From the NCBI GenBank assembly GCA_034440575.1, contig JAOTOL010001656.1, positions 3,412,501 through 3,476,500 on the forward strand: DNA of 64,000 bases, in the 5' to 3' direction. Origin of the DNA: Imbricaverruca yamaguchii (lineage: Eukaryota; Arthropoda; Thecostraca; Neoverrucidae). The notes under the pieces are model-generated. The model ran no database searches and had not been told where the DNA came from. It saw nothing but the letters and a program-made list of their open reading frames with translations. The position numbers and the translations under genes are program-made. Positions 47,008-59,000 of this stretch are shown one piece after another (position 1 is the stretch's first letter; each line of letters begins with the position of its first letter).

Positions 47008-49540
47008 CTGTAGACAAAACCAGCTGCCTTGTGAATGACATTCTGGAGGCAGATTTTTGTGAACATCCAGTACAAATGAGTCCCAGCATGCACACACAAG
47101 TCACAAATGATCATGTTGACATCCTGATAATATTACATAGCATTATGTCAAATTCATCCAGAACAACAAATGGAACATCAGCAAACAGGAGCAAACAACT
47201 GCAAACAAAACAATCCATTTAAGATCATTTTATTCTCACCACCAATACATTTGTTTCAATGAAAAAGCTGAGAGATATAATTTAAATCAATTCTTATTAA
47301 TATTAAAAGCTATTTTATGTACTTCTTTAGCTCATGTCTATAATTTTTAGTTGAAGCAAGAATTGACTTGGGATGATCAAAAGTGACTAAGACAGGAGGG
47401 AAAATTGCCTCTACAAGACTGACTATATGCACTGGTCTGTATCTTATAGCCCTGAATCCTGATGCTACAAGAAGTAACTTCTAAATATTGTGACAGTGGA
47501 ATTCAAGCAACAATTTGAGCAAATAACCCTGCTGGGAACAGCACTGGGTTGTCAGAAAAATTATGAACCTGCATGTTTGTCCTCAAAAGAGGCTTAATAA
47601 CCATCTAAGATACTGCAGCACAACTGATGCACCATGAGGCTAAGCTTGCACTCATATAAGTGGTGCACATGGCTGCACCACTTATATGAGACATGGTTTG
47701 TCACCACACACATGGTTTGTCTACCAACTGCTAAATAAATAAACCACAGAATACAAACAATTCCTGAAACTAGCCTAACTAGAAAACCAGTCATCAGAAA
47801 CAAATTTTTCAGCCAGGACCTCATCAAATTTGACATTGACAGCACTGCCATTATTGATAACAATCACAAGGAACTCCATCTTGATCAAAGGTTGAGGACC
47901 TGTTGGGCTGCAAGTATTCCTGCTCAGGAATAAATGCTTAATTAAGGCAGATGCAACATTTTTGATGTCTTAGAGTATTAAAATGTGTCCATAGTGTTGA
48001 ATTTCTACTGTATCATGTCTGTGACACGAAGTACAGATAATTATAATCAACAGGATATATTTGTGGAGTGAAGATTGTGATAATGTACTTCTTTGCCTGC
48101 TGAAAAGCAATAATTTGTGGAAAAAATAAGTAGTCACCTAATCTTAACCATGGCAAGAAGTAAAGCATCTAAAAAATCCAGAAAACAAAAGCTTACCTTG
48201 GTTTGTATTGGAGTACATGTGGAAGCCCATCCCATCCAGTATGAAAGAAGATTGCAAGATGTGTTCAGTTAGAATCTCTGAAGAAGTGTTTCAATTCCCA
48301 TCCTGGATATGACTGTGATGTCATAATTGAACTTCAAGAGCAAGCATGAGAACTAAAAACCATGGTCTGCACTATATGATGATGTTTTTGTAGAAGCACC
48401 CTTAAACTCAAATAACAAACAAAAGCTAAAAGTCGAATTTGCCAAATTCTGTTCACAAACATGGAAATCTGGAAAATGCAAAGAAACCCCAAAGCACCAA
48501 AATGTGTAAATTGACCAATAATCCCCCAACTCAAAATAAATGTTAGTTTAGGTTGTTGGATATTCATTATATTTTAAGACATTTCTTTCCCTGATGTTAC
48601 TAATTTGAAAGCCCCATTATCGGCGTTGTTTTGTTAACAAACTCAAAAGCAAGCATTTGCATAGAAAATGAGTGATCCAACCATCTTACCTGGTCACAAT
48701 GACACTCTTCAATACCTATTGCATTGGAAAGATACAATTCCAATGCATGAACACCCTGGATCACAAATTTGCTTGGTGTTTCACAGAGTGATAAATGTTC
48801 CACAATTCACGCATTTGATTCAACACTCTTTCACGTCGAAAACCGTAAGTTTCCAGACTAATTCCACATTCGCTCCACGTGAACACTAGCAAATGCATGC
48901 AGCCGGAAATTTCGGTCAAGGCCGGAAGCAATACCCTTGACATAAGGTACCACCGACGTGGATTCGAACTTTCCATGACGTCATTTGTTTTCAAAGGCCG
49001 AAGTCCCGTTACCCTCAATACTTTTCAGGGGTAACTAACTCATCATGTCATTTGGGAATAAAATGAGATAGAGCCATACATTTGACCATTTGATGAAACG
49101 TACCTTTCCTTAAGAAAAACATATGCTCCGTTACTACCTGAAAGGTAATGTTCACCAACCATACGAGCCGAATCAGGCTATCAGGTCACGCACTGACGCA
49201 GGCATGGAGTTTATCCGGCATTCATTCCACAGTTCCTTTCCACTGACAACCGTCAATAACACTGGCCTGCGTTTCAAAACTTTATTTTTCAAAAGGTCGG
49301 AAGTTTCTCAGCTGTTCTAATACAAGTTTCATGTGCTGAATCCGAAAATACTATCCATTTTTCCTCGATTAGCTCAAGTTTTCACACTAGGTCAAAGATA
49401 ACTCACACACTGATGTATCAGTATGCATACTGCAGTATGCTATATCAGTAGCGGAGAGAAGTGAGAACTGGGACGCGGGAGAAAAGGAACAAAACATTAT
49501 CTTTTAAAGTACAAGCCAAACGCTGTTTTTTTATTATGTA
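47008..49540. other. POP1 upstream region, no further gene seen
   Basis: AT-rich sequence with scattered short ORFs and no recognised family. Any 5' exon or promoter of POP1 should lie here, but I could not place it. Confidence 0.4.
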
Positions 49541-49639
49541 ATATTTTCTTGTTAACAAGCGGCAGCGTTGGCATGCACCGCCGTCTTCATTTTCGACGCG
49601 CAACGTGCCTGTGTGGCCAGTGGGCGGGAGAAGGTTCGC

Positions 49640-51050
49640 ATTTTGTGACGTCAATAACCACCGACTGCTATTTGTGTACGACATATCTGAAAAAAGTAAA
49701 TCGAAAGAAACAGAAGCATGTAAAATATCCGGATGTGCCATCAGCCATCAAGCCAGTCCCTCATGGCCCAGATGTCCCCATCCCTGAACCCGAGGTCGAC
49801 ATCGAGTCATCTTCCGACTCTTGTGGGGGTGAAATGGACGCAGTCGCGTCTGGCGCATATGAACCGACCGAGAACGATCGACCGGTACCGTTGAACCAAG
49901 CTGAGCTCAATGATCTAACGAAGGACCTGAACTTGTCCAAGGAACCTGTTCAGGTGCTGGGTTCACGGCTCCGCGAGAAACATTTGCTGGCGCCTGAAAC
50001 GGCATTCTTTTGATATCGGAATCGCGAAAAAGAATTCAGAGAGCACTTTACCTTCCACGAAGAACATTATCTACTGCCACAACATCGCGGGCCTAGTAGA
50101 AGCAATGGGTACAGAGTACATCCCGGCAGAATGGAGGCTGTTCATAGACTCCTCGAGTAGGAGCCTGAAGGCAGTTCTTCTGAACAACGGCAATAAGTTC
50201 GCGTCGATTCCTGTTGGACACTTCGTGCAACTGAGGGAAACGCATAACAGCATGGCACCTATGTTGTCTGTTTTGAACTACAAAGAGCATTGTTGGCTGA
50301 TCTGTGGTGACCTCAAGGTAGTAGGTCTCGTTCTTGGGCTGCAGGGCGGCTACACGAAATATCCATGCTTTCTATGCCTCTGGGACAGTCGTGCTGACAA
50401 ACAGCACTATGTACAACGCGACTGGCCATCCAGGCATGCACTTGAACCTGGCTCCCACAACGTGCAGTTACGTCCCCTGGTTGAACCACAGAAACTCCTA
50501 TTACCACCACTCCATATCAAACTCGGTTTGATGAAAAATTGTGTGAAAGAACTGGATAAAGAAGAACGAGGATTTGCATTTTTGGGACAGAAATTTCCTC
50601 ATGTGAGCAGAGAGAAGCTGAAGGCTGGTGTATTCGACGGTCCTCAGATAAAGGAACTCATGAAGGATACTCGATTCGAAGAATGTCGAACAGTGAGCTT
50701 TCTGCATGGCTGGCCTTGAAGTCAATCATCACCAACTTCCTGGGAAATCACATAAGTGCGGAATACGTGAAGGTCGTGGATGAGTTGATGAAAAGTTTTC
50801 AGCAACTTGGTGCTCGAATGTCGGTAAAAATGCACTTCCTTAGGTCCTATCTAGATTATTTCCCAGATAACTGGAGATTACAGTGAAGAGCAGGGAGAAC
50901 GCTTCCACAGACATACGGGTGATGGAAGAACGCTACCAAGGTCGGTGGGATGTGAACTTTCTGGCGGACTGTTGCTGGTGCCTGAAGAGGGATGTCCCAT
51001 CTACTCAACACAGTCGGAAGTCACTGAAAAGGCCATTCGTTCCGCAGTAG
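49640..51050 (+). pseudogene. Decayed copy of an uncharacterised repetitive invertebrate gene family
   Basis: The plus-strand protein follows a multigene, probably mobile, arthropod family I recognise: TTDCYLCTTYLKK (cysteine motif), KYPDVPSAIKPVPHG, DLNLSKEPVQVLGSRL, WRLFIDSSSRSLKAVLLNNG, ICGDLKVVGLVLGLQGGYTK, YPCFLCLWDSRAD, LPPLHIKLGLMKN and FLRSYLDYFPDN. The tail has EEQGERFHRH and RWDVNFLADCCWCLKRDVP. Frames shift near 50020, 50685, 50875 and 50925, so it is a pseudogene. The aspartate and cysteine motifs are kept. It lies between RAD54B and POP1, on the opposite strand. Confidence 0.8.
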
Positions 51051-51639
51051 TATGTACTGTTTGGATGCGCTCTGAATACACTGATGGTCCATCTGTTTGG
51101 AGTTTAACCTTTATTTATGCTTCTGTCGGATTCACTAGTAAACCAGTCAGAGCAATGTTTTGGTTCACGTGAGTGAAATAACATATTTTAAAAAATCGAG
51201 CTAATCGAGCCAAACGGATGCCATTTTCGGAATCAGCATGAAAAACTGACCTAAAAACAGCTGAGACACCCTTCACCTTATGAATCACGCAGGCCAGTGT
51301 AATGCATGAATGTGAGATGAAACTTTCCGAAAATCATGGGAGGAATATTAACACCGGCAATAGCCACGCCATTGGTCAAATGTAAATTCCGGACAATGGG
51401 GAGGGGACACTTTCCCCGAAAAGTATGTGAAGTTCGACCCCGGCAACGAATCATATTCCTGGAAGAATAATAGGGCAGCAACTCAAACCGAACATCACGC
51501 ATATTTTCCCAGTTTTTTGTTTACATCGGTACCCATTTTTTCCCCTGGGTCAACTGGCGGTACCGCTGCAACGGTTGGCCGTTCCGTGTCCAGCCATGCT
51601 TTGCCAGATTTTCGGGTGGTTAGGAAGTCCACAGATTTG

Positions 51640-51695
51640 ATTTATTATTTTGGCTTTGGGACGCATCAACGGCTACTGGTTATGTAGCGCAGGAA
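51640..51695 (-). mobile_element. Diverged SINE tail
   Basis: The plus strand reads GGCTTTGGGACGCATCAACG and then GGTTATGTAGCGC, the layout of the family B/D tails in reverse. Confidence 0.4.
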
Positions 51696-52559
51696 GTCCG
51701 AAGATTGATTGATTGACGCACCTCATCTTTGTTTAAATAAGTCCCAGATTGGCTACCGAGTCGAGATCCGAGCCAGGTGTTTTTTTAATAACCCGTTTCG
51801 CATTTATTTGTCTACGGATATTGTTATTTTTTTGTTAAGAGGCTCGGCACATGTTTGAAGCTCTGCCTTGTTAAATGTTAGCGTTTTGTTGCTTTTTGTA
51901 CAATATTTTTTGGGTATCGGCGCATTTTCGAAGCCGTCGGCGCGCTTTAGTACCGCACTTTGTTCCCCTCTCACGACCAATCCGCCTTTTGAGCACCCAA
52001 TATTTTTTTAGACCCCGTGAGGTCTCTTCCCGGTGTGACTTGATGGTCTCCGTTGTGCATATATTTAGAACTCCCAGTGTATTTAATTCGAGATGCAGCG
52101 TATATTTTAAGGGCCCACCGCTTCTCGAGAAACTCGTAACGCTTTGGAAGGTCTTGTGCATCTTCGCACTCACGTTGTGCTCCCAGGGCTCCGCTATTTA
52201 TTTGATGCTCATCGTAAACCTGTGGGACCATAACACGATCTTTGCGCCTCCTGTATTGCGTTTCTGATATGGTAGGTAATGGCGAGGAACATGGACTAAA
52301 AAGTGAGGCAATGAATGACATGAATATGACTAAAATGCGGATTAAATGTCAATACAGACTGTGTTCCGATCTACGTGAGTAGAATGCTAACGCCTACTCC
52401 ATGCTGATGAAAAGGATCCATATTCATACTGAAATATATTGATACATCTCCAATTCATCATCAGATATATTGCTACATGCTATATTGTTCATCACATAAC
52501 TTGAGAAACACAATAGCGTCCAAGCAACTGAGCATAATCAGTACAGCAATGCTTGGTAG

Positions 52560-52970
52560 GGTGGAATCGCTTCCCGGCGCTCCAGACGATCACACGGGGT
52601 GGAGGGAAGGTCGGGCGGAACTGTCCTGTCTGAGTCGGGTACAGGCAGACTAGACCCAGTCACTAGTGCCAGACACATGGAGTGGAGGGAAGATTAAAGG
52701 ACAGGTGCAGGGAGACTGGTACCAGTCACTAGTGCCGCGCACTGGGTGGAGCGAAGGTCAGAGGACCAGTGCAGGCAGACTGGCCCCAGTTGCTGGTGCC
52801 GGACACTCGGGGAGGAGGGATGGTCAAGCGGAGCTCTCCTGCCTGAGCCAGATGGAGACAAACTGGTCCCAGTTACTGGGCCGGTCACACGGTGGAAATG
52901 GTCAGATGGAGCTCTCCTGTCTGAGCCAGGTACAGGTAGACTGGTCCAGCTGCTGGCGCGCCATCTCACG
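52560..52970. repeat. ~80-85-bp tandem repeat just downstream of the RAD54B stop
   Basis: About five diverged units carry GACTGGTCCCAGTTACTGG, CGGACACACGG, GGAGGGAAGGTCAG and GAGCTCTCCTGCCTGAGCCAG. The array abuts the 3' end of RAD54B (stop at 52976-52978). Unlike the other arrays it does not appear to include coding bases. Confidence 0.75.
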
Positions 52971-52975
52971 CGCCA

Positions 52976-53050
52976 CTACTCAAACGCAGCCGACACGACG
53001 TGTCTGAACAGGAACGACACCTGGTCACCGGCCTCCGCCAACCCATCGTC
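52976..53050 (-). CDS. RAD54B: RAD54B last exon
   Basis: Acceptor TATCGCCACAG, phase 0. It encodes [20 protein letters not shown] then AAFE and TAG (52976-52978). It corresponds to the C-terminal …ERITENVSFIFQNI… of vertebrate RAD54B. It is only 75 bp. Confidence 0.88.
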   Translation of the reverse strand, partial: DDGLAEAGDQVSFLFRHVVSAAFE

Positions 53051-56000
53051 CTGTGGCGATACAACGACGATTACCGTAGTCCAGCCATGAGACGGACGAG
53101 GTTACTGATAAGCCACAGCGCCGACTATAGACGGTATATCGCACGCCCATAGTCGTTCGGCCTGTCGCTACTATCGTTTCTTTCAGTTGGCATGATGCGT
53201 TGGCTGCACGTGCGCCACCCGTTGGAAACCCGATGAAATTCTGATTAATTTAGGTCTCCACGGGGCAGCATCGTTTGATTCTTGTTCATGTATGTGAGAT
53301 CACCGCAGCCATGTCAGTTAATACAAGACGCAATTAACATCACCACATACAGGTTGATTACAAACATACCAGTTCACACCAAAATATTCCAGTTCACCAC
53401 AACCGTTCATTACAAGTTAACACTACTCTACAGCTCTGCGAGAGCGTGATCGTGTTTGCACACGAGTGACCGCGCATGCGTGAGGCTTTACTAACCTGCA
53501 CCAGGTCAGGGTCGAGGGGACCCCTGTAGTGCTGCCACACACACAGCTGCTCCATGCCGCCCCGCTGGCGCGGCGCCGTCGCTGCAGCACCTGTCAGCCA
53601 CATATTAAGCGTCAGCAGCGCCCTCACACTACGCACCAACAGCACATGATTCTCCGCCAAAGCCGACACAATCCTAGCCGCCTAGTGCGCACCCATGCCA
53701 GTTCTGAATCCACTTACAAAAAGAGAACTGCGCACTGGAGGCTGAATGTTCCAACGGTGGCGACGGCTGGAACATATGTAGTGTGGTGGTGTGTGGGACG
53801 ACGCGTCGTACCGCACACCACCAGATACAACTTGAGCAGTGGACTGGCCTGCTCTTGTGCTCCACTAGCTTTAAATAACACACCGAAAAATGTCAAAGCA
53901 CATAGTGCCAGATGAGGGTGCTCAAAACGAGACACAAGCAAAGCAAGGTAGCAGCAAAGTTGGTGGGCAGGGGATTGTCGGAGGCGTGGCGGACCATAAA
54001 GGTCATTTGCGCCACCTTTAAGCGATTGCTTCGCAAGCAGAGCACAGAAAAGTGTACATTTACGTTAAGGGAGTCTTACGTAATAGTTTGTGTAGTGTTT
54101 TAGATGCTGAGGTCGGGGACTGGGTGAGGAACATCTCCCGGATGTCTAAATGGTTTTAGTTTTACTTTACTCCTCCGCGAGATAACTTGTAGCTGGGGTG
54201 ATGGGGTTTTAGTGACGAGGAAGTTGATTTTGCCAGGGTGCCGGCATCAGCCTACCATTGTGAAGAGCACCGAGGGACCTTCACCGTGGGGACAAGAAGG
54301 CGATTGTCCACACCGCCGGCCGCAGCGTGTTAGTAGGTTGTTAGTAGGTGGCTACTCTAAACATGCCATACAGGGCTGTCAGTGGGGCTAGTACGGTGTT
54401 TTGCAATTCGGTCTCGTTTTACGTTATGAGAGGCAAGGTAACCATGTAATAAACCGGTTACCAACCATACATAACATTATAAACCACAGCAAATTTTATA
54501 TATATAAAATTTGCTCGGCTATGTTAATTTGTTTCTTTTTGTTTGCTTGTTTTTTCATAAAGCTATACGGCTAATCTACGTCTGATGGCACATCTAGATA
54601 ACGATTCATTTTTGGTTGGAAATAAAGCCGGTTCATGTACGTCCAGTGATAATTCTTTGTGAAATATGGTGGAATATACCACTTTCTGAACACTCAATCG
54701 ACATCCTCCAAGAAGTACCGGCATACTGCTCCTTGATGAATGCTTATGCAGTATTCATGTTTCATTTGTAACAGTATCTCGTTTATAAATAGCATGTGCA
54801 TGCTCTGGATAAGGAATGGTGATACACGAACATTTTGCAATGCAATTTCAGGTAGAGCGATGACCTATACTGTGATATGGCATACAATACCGGTTTATAA
54901 CATGGTTATTATTCTTTCTATCCCGAATGTAGCTCTTCTTAAATTATGAATCTCAAAACAAATGATAAAGGTCCAGTCATAAGTACTTACACAATGCACC
55001 CACATTTTAGCATGAAAGACATCAAAAACATTCTGAATGACACTAATTCCATGGCAAACTTTGACATCCTGCTGTGTTCGTTTCGACGTCTAACACGTAA
55101 GGAAAAACCACTATTTTAACCCTGTGCACGTCCGGCACCATTCGGGGATGGCTATTTACGTGTTTCCTACGAGTGCTACGCGGAAATGTATTGTGTTTTG
55201 AAAGGAGTGTTTGTAGTGTGGTGTCTACAGTGCTCCTACTAGTTTTGTGGCGTACATATATTCAAATACCAATTGAAAGAGTTCTGGATACTTGTCACAC
55301 AAAGCGATGGAAGCGACATGATGATGCCCTCTATTTAGCAGAAGGCTTCAAGTGGTGTTTGAGCGTTGAAGCTACCACGGTCTAGCAGGATGTGGTCTAC
55401 GCTAAATGTGGTGTTGCAGGTGTCGTTATGTGGTGTTGCAGGTGTCGTTATGTGGTGTTGCAGGTGTCGCAGTGAGGTGCTGAAAGTAAGGAGCTATTAT
55501 TGTGCGTTTGATGCGTGGACTACCTTCATTGTCGTGCACCAGCCTAGTGAGATCATCTGTAGTTCATTTTTAACTCTGGAAGCCCCACTGAAACTCGTCG
55601 AGCAGGTCGTTGCGTTCTAGAAAATGCCTCAATCGTACATTAACGATGCACTCGACCAGCTTACCAGCACAGCTAGTAAGTGAGATGGGCCTATAGCAGC
55701 AAAGTTTATATTTCGATGCAGAAGTGAAAGCCGACAGCTGACAGAAAAAGCGAAGAGCAGAGTAACTGAATGGTGGCCGCGGGTTACCAACACTGACCCA
55801 GCTGGCACGACCTCTGGACCAGGTCATCCGGAGCCGGCATGGGACAAGGGCCGCCGATGGTGTCGCACTGGCAGTCCAGGAGGTCATGCGTGCTGCAGTC
55901 GGTCTCGTCGTCCAGGGTGAACAGGTCCTGCAAGGTGAGCAGCGTCGAGCAGGCATTCACAGACAGTTCTGAATCTGAGCCTGGACATGTGTGGTGTAGC

Positions 56001-59000
56001 CGGCTTTATTGACCAGTGTGAATAGGTCCTGATCAGTACGGAGCATCTATTCGCATAATGGGCGCTAAATGACCACACCTGGTCGATGCGCCCTAAAACT
56101 CAAATAACCAACCAACTAACCAGCAGACCAACATCTATTCGCATACAGCTCTGAACCTGAGCCTGAGCTTTTCGAAACTGAATAACAAAATAACTTCAGA
56201 ATTTCTGGACTGCATTCGAAAGTACAACATAATGCACCGTTATATCATGGCTTTAATTGTGTATGATTATTTTTGTCCATTTGTTCAAAGTTAATGCCTT
56301 TAGTTAGCTGACGCACGTTTTGAATCGAATCAAATGAGGATTATTTTAAAGCGTGTTTACGAACACTTTGAATAGATAGCTCATGCTTCTCGGAAAAAAA
56401 ACGAAGAATTCAATTGATCCAGTGACTATTCGGAAGAACACATATTGATAGTTTTAACAAGATTTGAAACGATCAAAATTCCCGTTCAAGAGCCACATGA
56501 CGCAAACACTGACCCGCAACTCATCCCAGGAGAAGTGGGCGGCCGTCTTCTGGGCGGCATCCACTACCGCGGCGCTCAGGCCCTGTTTGCTGATCTGGCG
56601 CTGGTAGATCTTTTCCTCGATTGTGCCCGTTGTCAACAGTCTGGCGGCGGGTGGCAGTGACAGTGCCGTCAGGGAGGCGTACACAAGAGTTCACCGCGGC
56701 AATGCGACGACCGCGAACACGCCATCGAAACGTGACACGACATTGCCTGGACTGCAAACACTTAATCGCGTTTGTTTTACACGACGAACTTATACTTCAA
56801 ATACTTTATAATTATACTCCCAAAACTTCTAAAAACGTCACGTATATACAACGTTATTTCCACCGTAAATACTTAGTTAGCAACCATGAAGTAAATTCTA
56901 AGTAATGGTAGGCATAACATTTTAAAGTAGCGGTTTTCTCTAGTGGAGATAAAAACTGTAGGAGTTTCAACAGTAGAGGTAAGGACGGATATATACAAAT
57001 TTCTGAAGTAGACGTTTTGTGGCGTCGTAAGTGTAGCGTTTGGGTTTTTCCATAAGTAATGTCGGGTAGAAGTAGACTGGATGCATTTTTTTGTAGTATA
57101 ACTCATGACGAATACAAGGAGTTTAAATACAAGTGTTGTGTTATTAAACTGAGCCCGCGTATAAGTATGTGCAGTAGGTATAACGTCGCAGTTTTTTTGG
57201 TTGCAGTATTTGCAGTGACACAAATGTGACACGGTACACAATTGCTGAGTTAGTGCTATGAAGTTCAGCATTTTTTTCGAGCAAACACCAAGGACATGAG
57301 CTGCAGCAATGCTGTGCGTCGATGCAATGCTGTACAGCCGCACTACATCCATGTTGTGCGTCGAGGTAATGCTGTACAGCCTCACTCTATAGCAATGCTG
57401 TGCGTCGAGGTAATGCTGTACAGCCGCACTACAGTAATGTTGTGCGTCGAGGTGCAATGCTGTGCTATACAGCCGCACTACAGCAATGTTGTGCGTGTAG
57501 CTATACACCGCACTCTACAGCAATGCTGTGCGTCGAGGTAATGCTGTACAGCCTCACTCTATAGCAATGCTGTGCGTCGAGGTAATGCTGTACAGCCTCA
57601 CTCTATAGCGATGCTGTGCGTCGATGCAATGCTGTACAGCCGCACTACAGTAATGTTGTGCGTCGAGGTACTGCTATACAGCCGCACTCTACAGCAATGC
57701 TGTGCGTCGATGCAATGCTGTACAGCCGCACTACATCCATGTTGTGCGTCGAGGTAATGCTGTACAGCCACTCTACAGCAATGCTGTGCGTCGAGGTCAT
57801 GCTCTATAGCCACTCTATAGCGATGCTGTGCGTCGATGCAATGCTGTACAGCCGCACTACAGTAATGTTGTGCGTCGAGGTACTGCTATACAGCCGCACT
57901 ACAGCAATGTTGTGCGTCGAGGTACTGCTATACAGCCGCACTCTACAGCAATGCTGTGCGTCGAGGTAATGCTGTACAGCCTCACTCTATAGCAATGCTG
58001 TGCGTCGATGCAATGCTGTACAGCCGCACTCTACAGCAACGGTGTGCGTAACACAAAGCCGCACTAATCATGCGTGATCGCGGACGTCATACTGCAGTAT
58101 CGTGGAATGCGCACTCCAACTCCACAGTCCACAACATTAGTGCCCCTGCAAACATTCCTAGCAAAAAGTGGCACGCCCGTGATAACATTAAGTTCTCCAA
58201 CAAGGTATCGGCACATCCTCGTTAACACGGGCACGTGCACGGGCACCAACCTGTAGACGCGCGTGGTGTTCTTCTGGCCGTCCCTCCACACTCGGGAGAG
58301 CGCCTGTAGGTCATTGGCCGGATTCCAGTCGAGATCAAACAGCACGATCGAGGAGGCGCCGACCAAATTCAGACCGACCCCTCCCGCCTTTGCCGACAGC
58401 AGAAACACGGCTGGACGCCCAGGTCGCGTCAGTGTCGGCCATCAAACCGAATCATCACGGCGCGCAGTATGGCCGCGAGCCATATTGATCTGGGATCTGG
58501 GACCACGTATCTGGTATCTGGGACCACGTCAGAGGGTCCCATATACCAGACCGTGCCATCACGGACAACCAGAGCACGTAATATGGCTGCAAGTCTGGAC
58601 CATGTCAGCGGGTCCCAGACACCAGACCGTGCCATCATGGACAACCAGAGTGCGTATTCTGGCTGCACGCCTCGGTTATGTCAGATGGTGCTAGGACACC
58701 ATATCACGTCATCATAGACAACCATAGCGCATAATGCGTAGACCACGCCTCAGCCAACCAGAGCCGCCAATACGCACACAATAATATATAAGACAACGTT
58801 CAATGTTGTTTTCAAATATATATATTGGGAACATACACCCTCTGCTTGGACAGATTTCCGTTTGATGGGCATGGTGGAGTGAAGTATTTAGCCATTTGGT
58901 ATTGTTCTGTTGCAAGGTGGACTACAGTAGGCCAACTTTGTAGTGGGCCAACTTGCAACGGCCGGCCTCAGTAACTGAGGCCGACGGGGCAGAATTGGGA

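Noticed and set aside
55570..55956. 128-codon minus-strand ORF ([12 protein letters not shown]…) as a protein, or its tail as a reverse transcriptase
   Set aside because: Its first part is RAD54B exon in the wrong frame. The tail ([18 protein letters not shown]…) does look like a short reverse-transcriptase relic at about 55570-55690, but it is too short to annotate with confidence.
57296..58060. Exon-edge origin for the 37-46-bp RAD54B intron array
   Set aside because: CGGCTGTACAG in the unit is only loosely like the exon end CGCGTCTACAG, and the array starts about 190 bp away from the donor.
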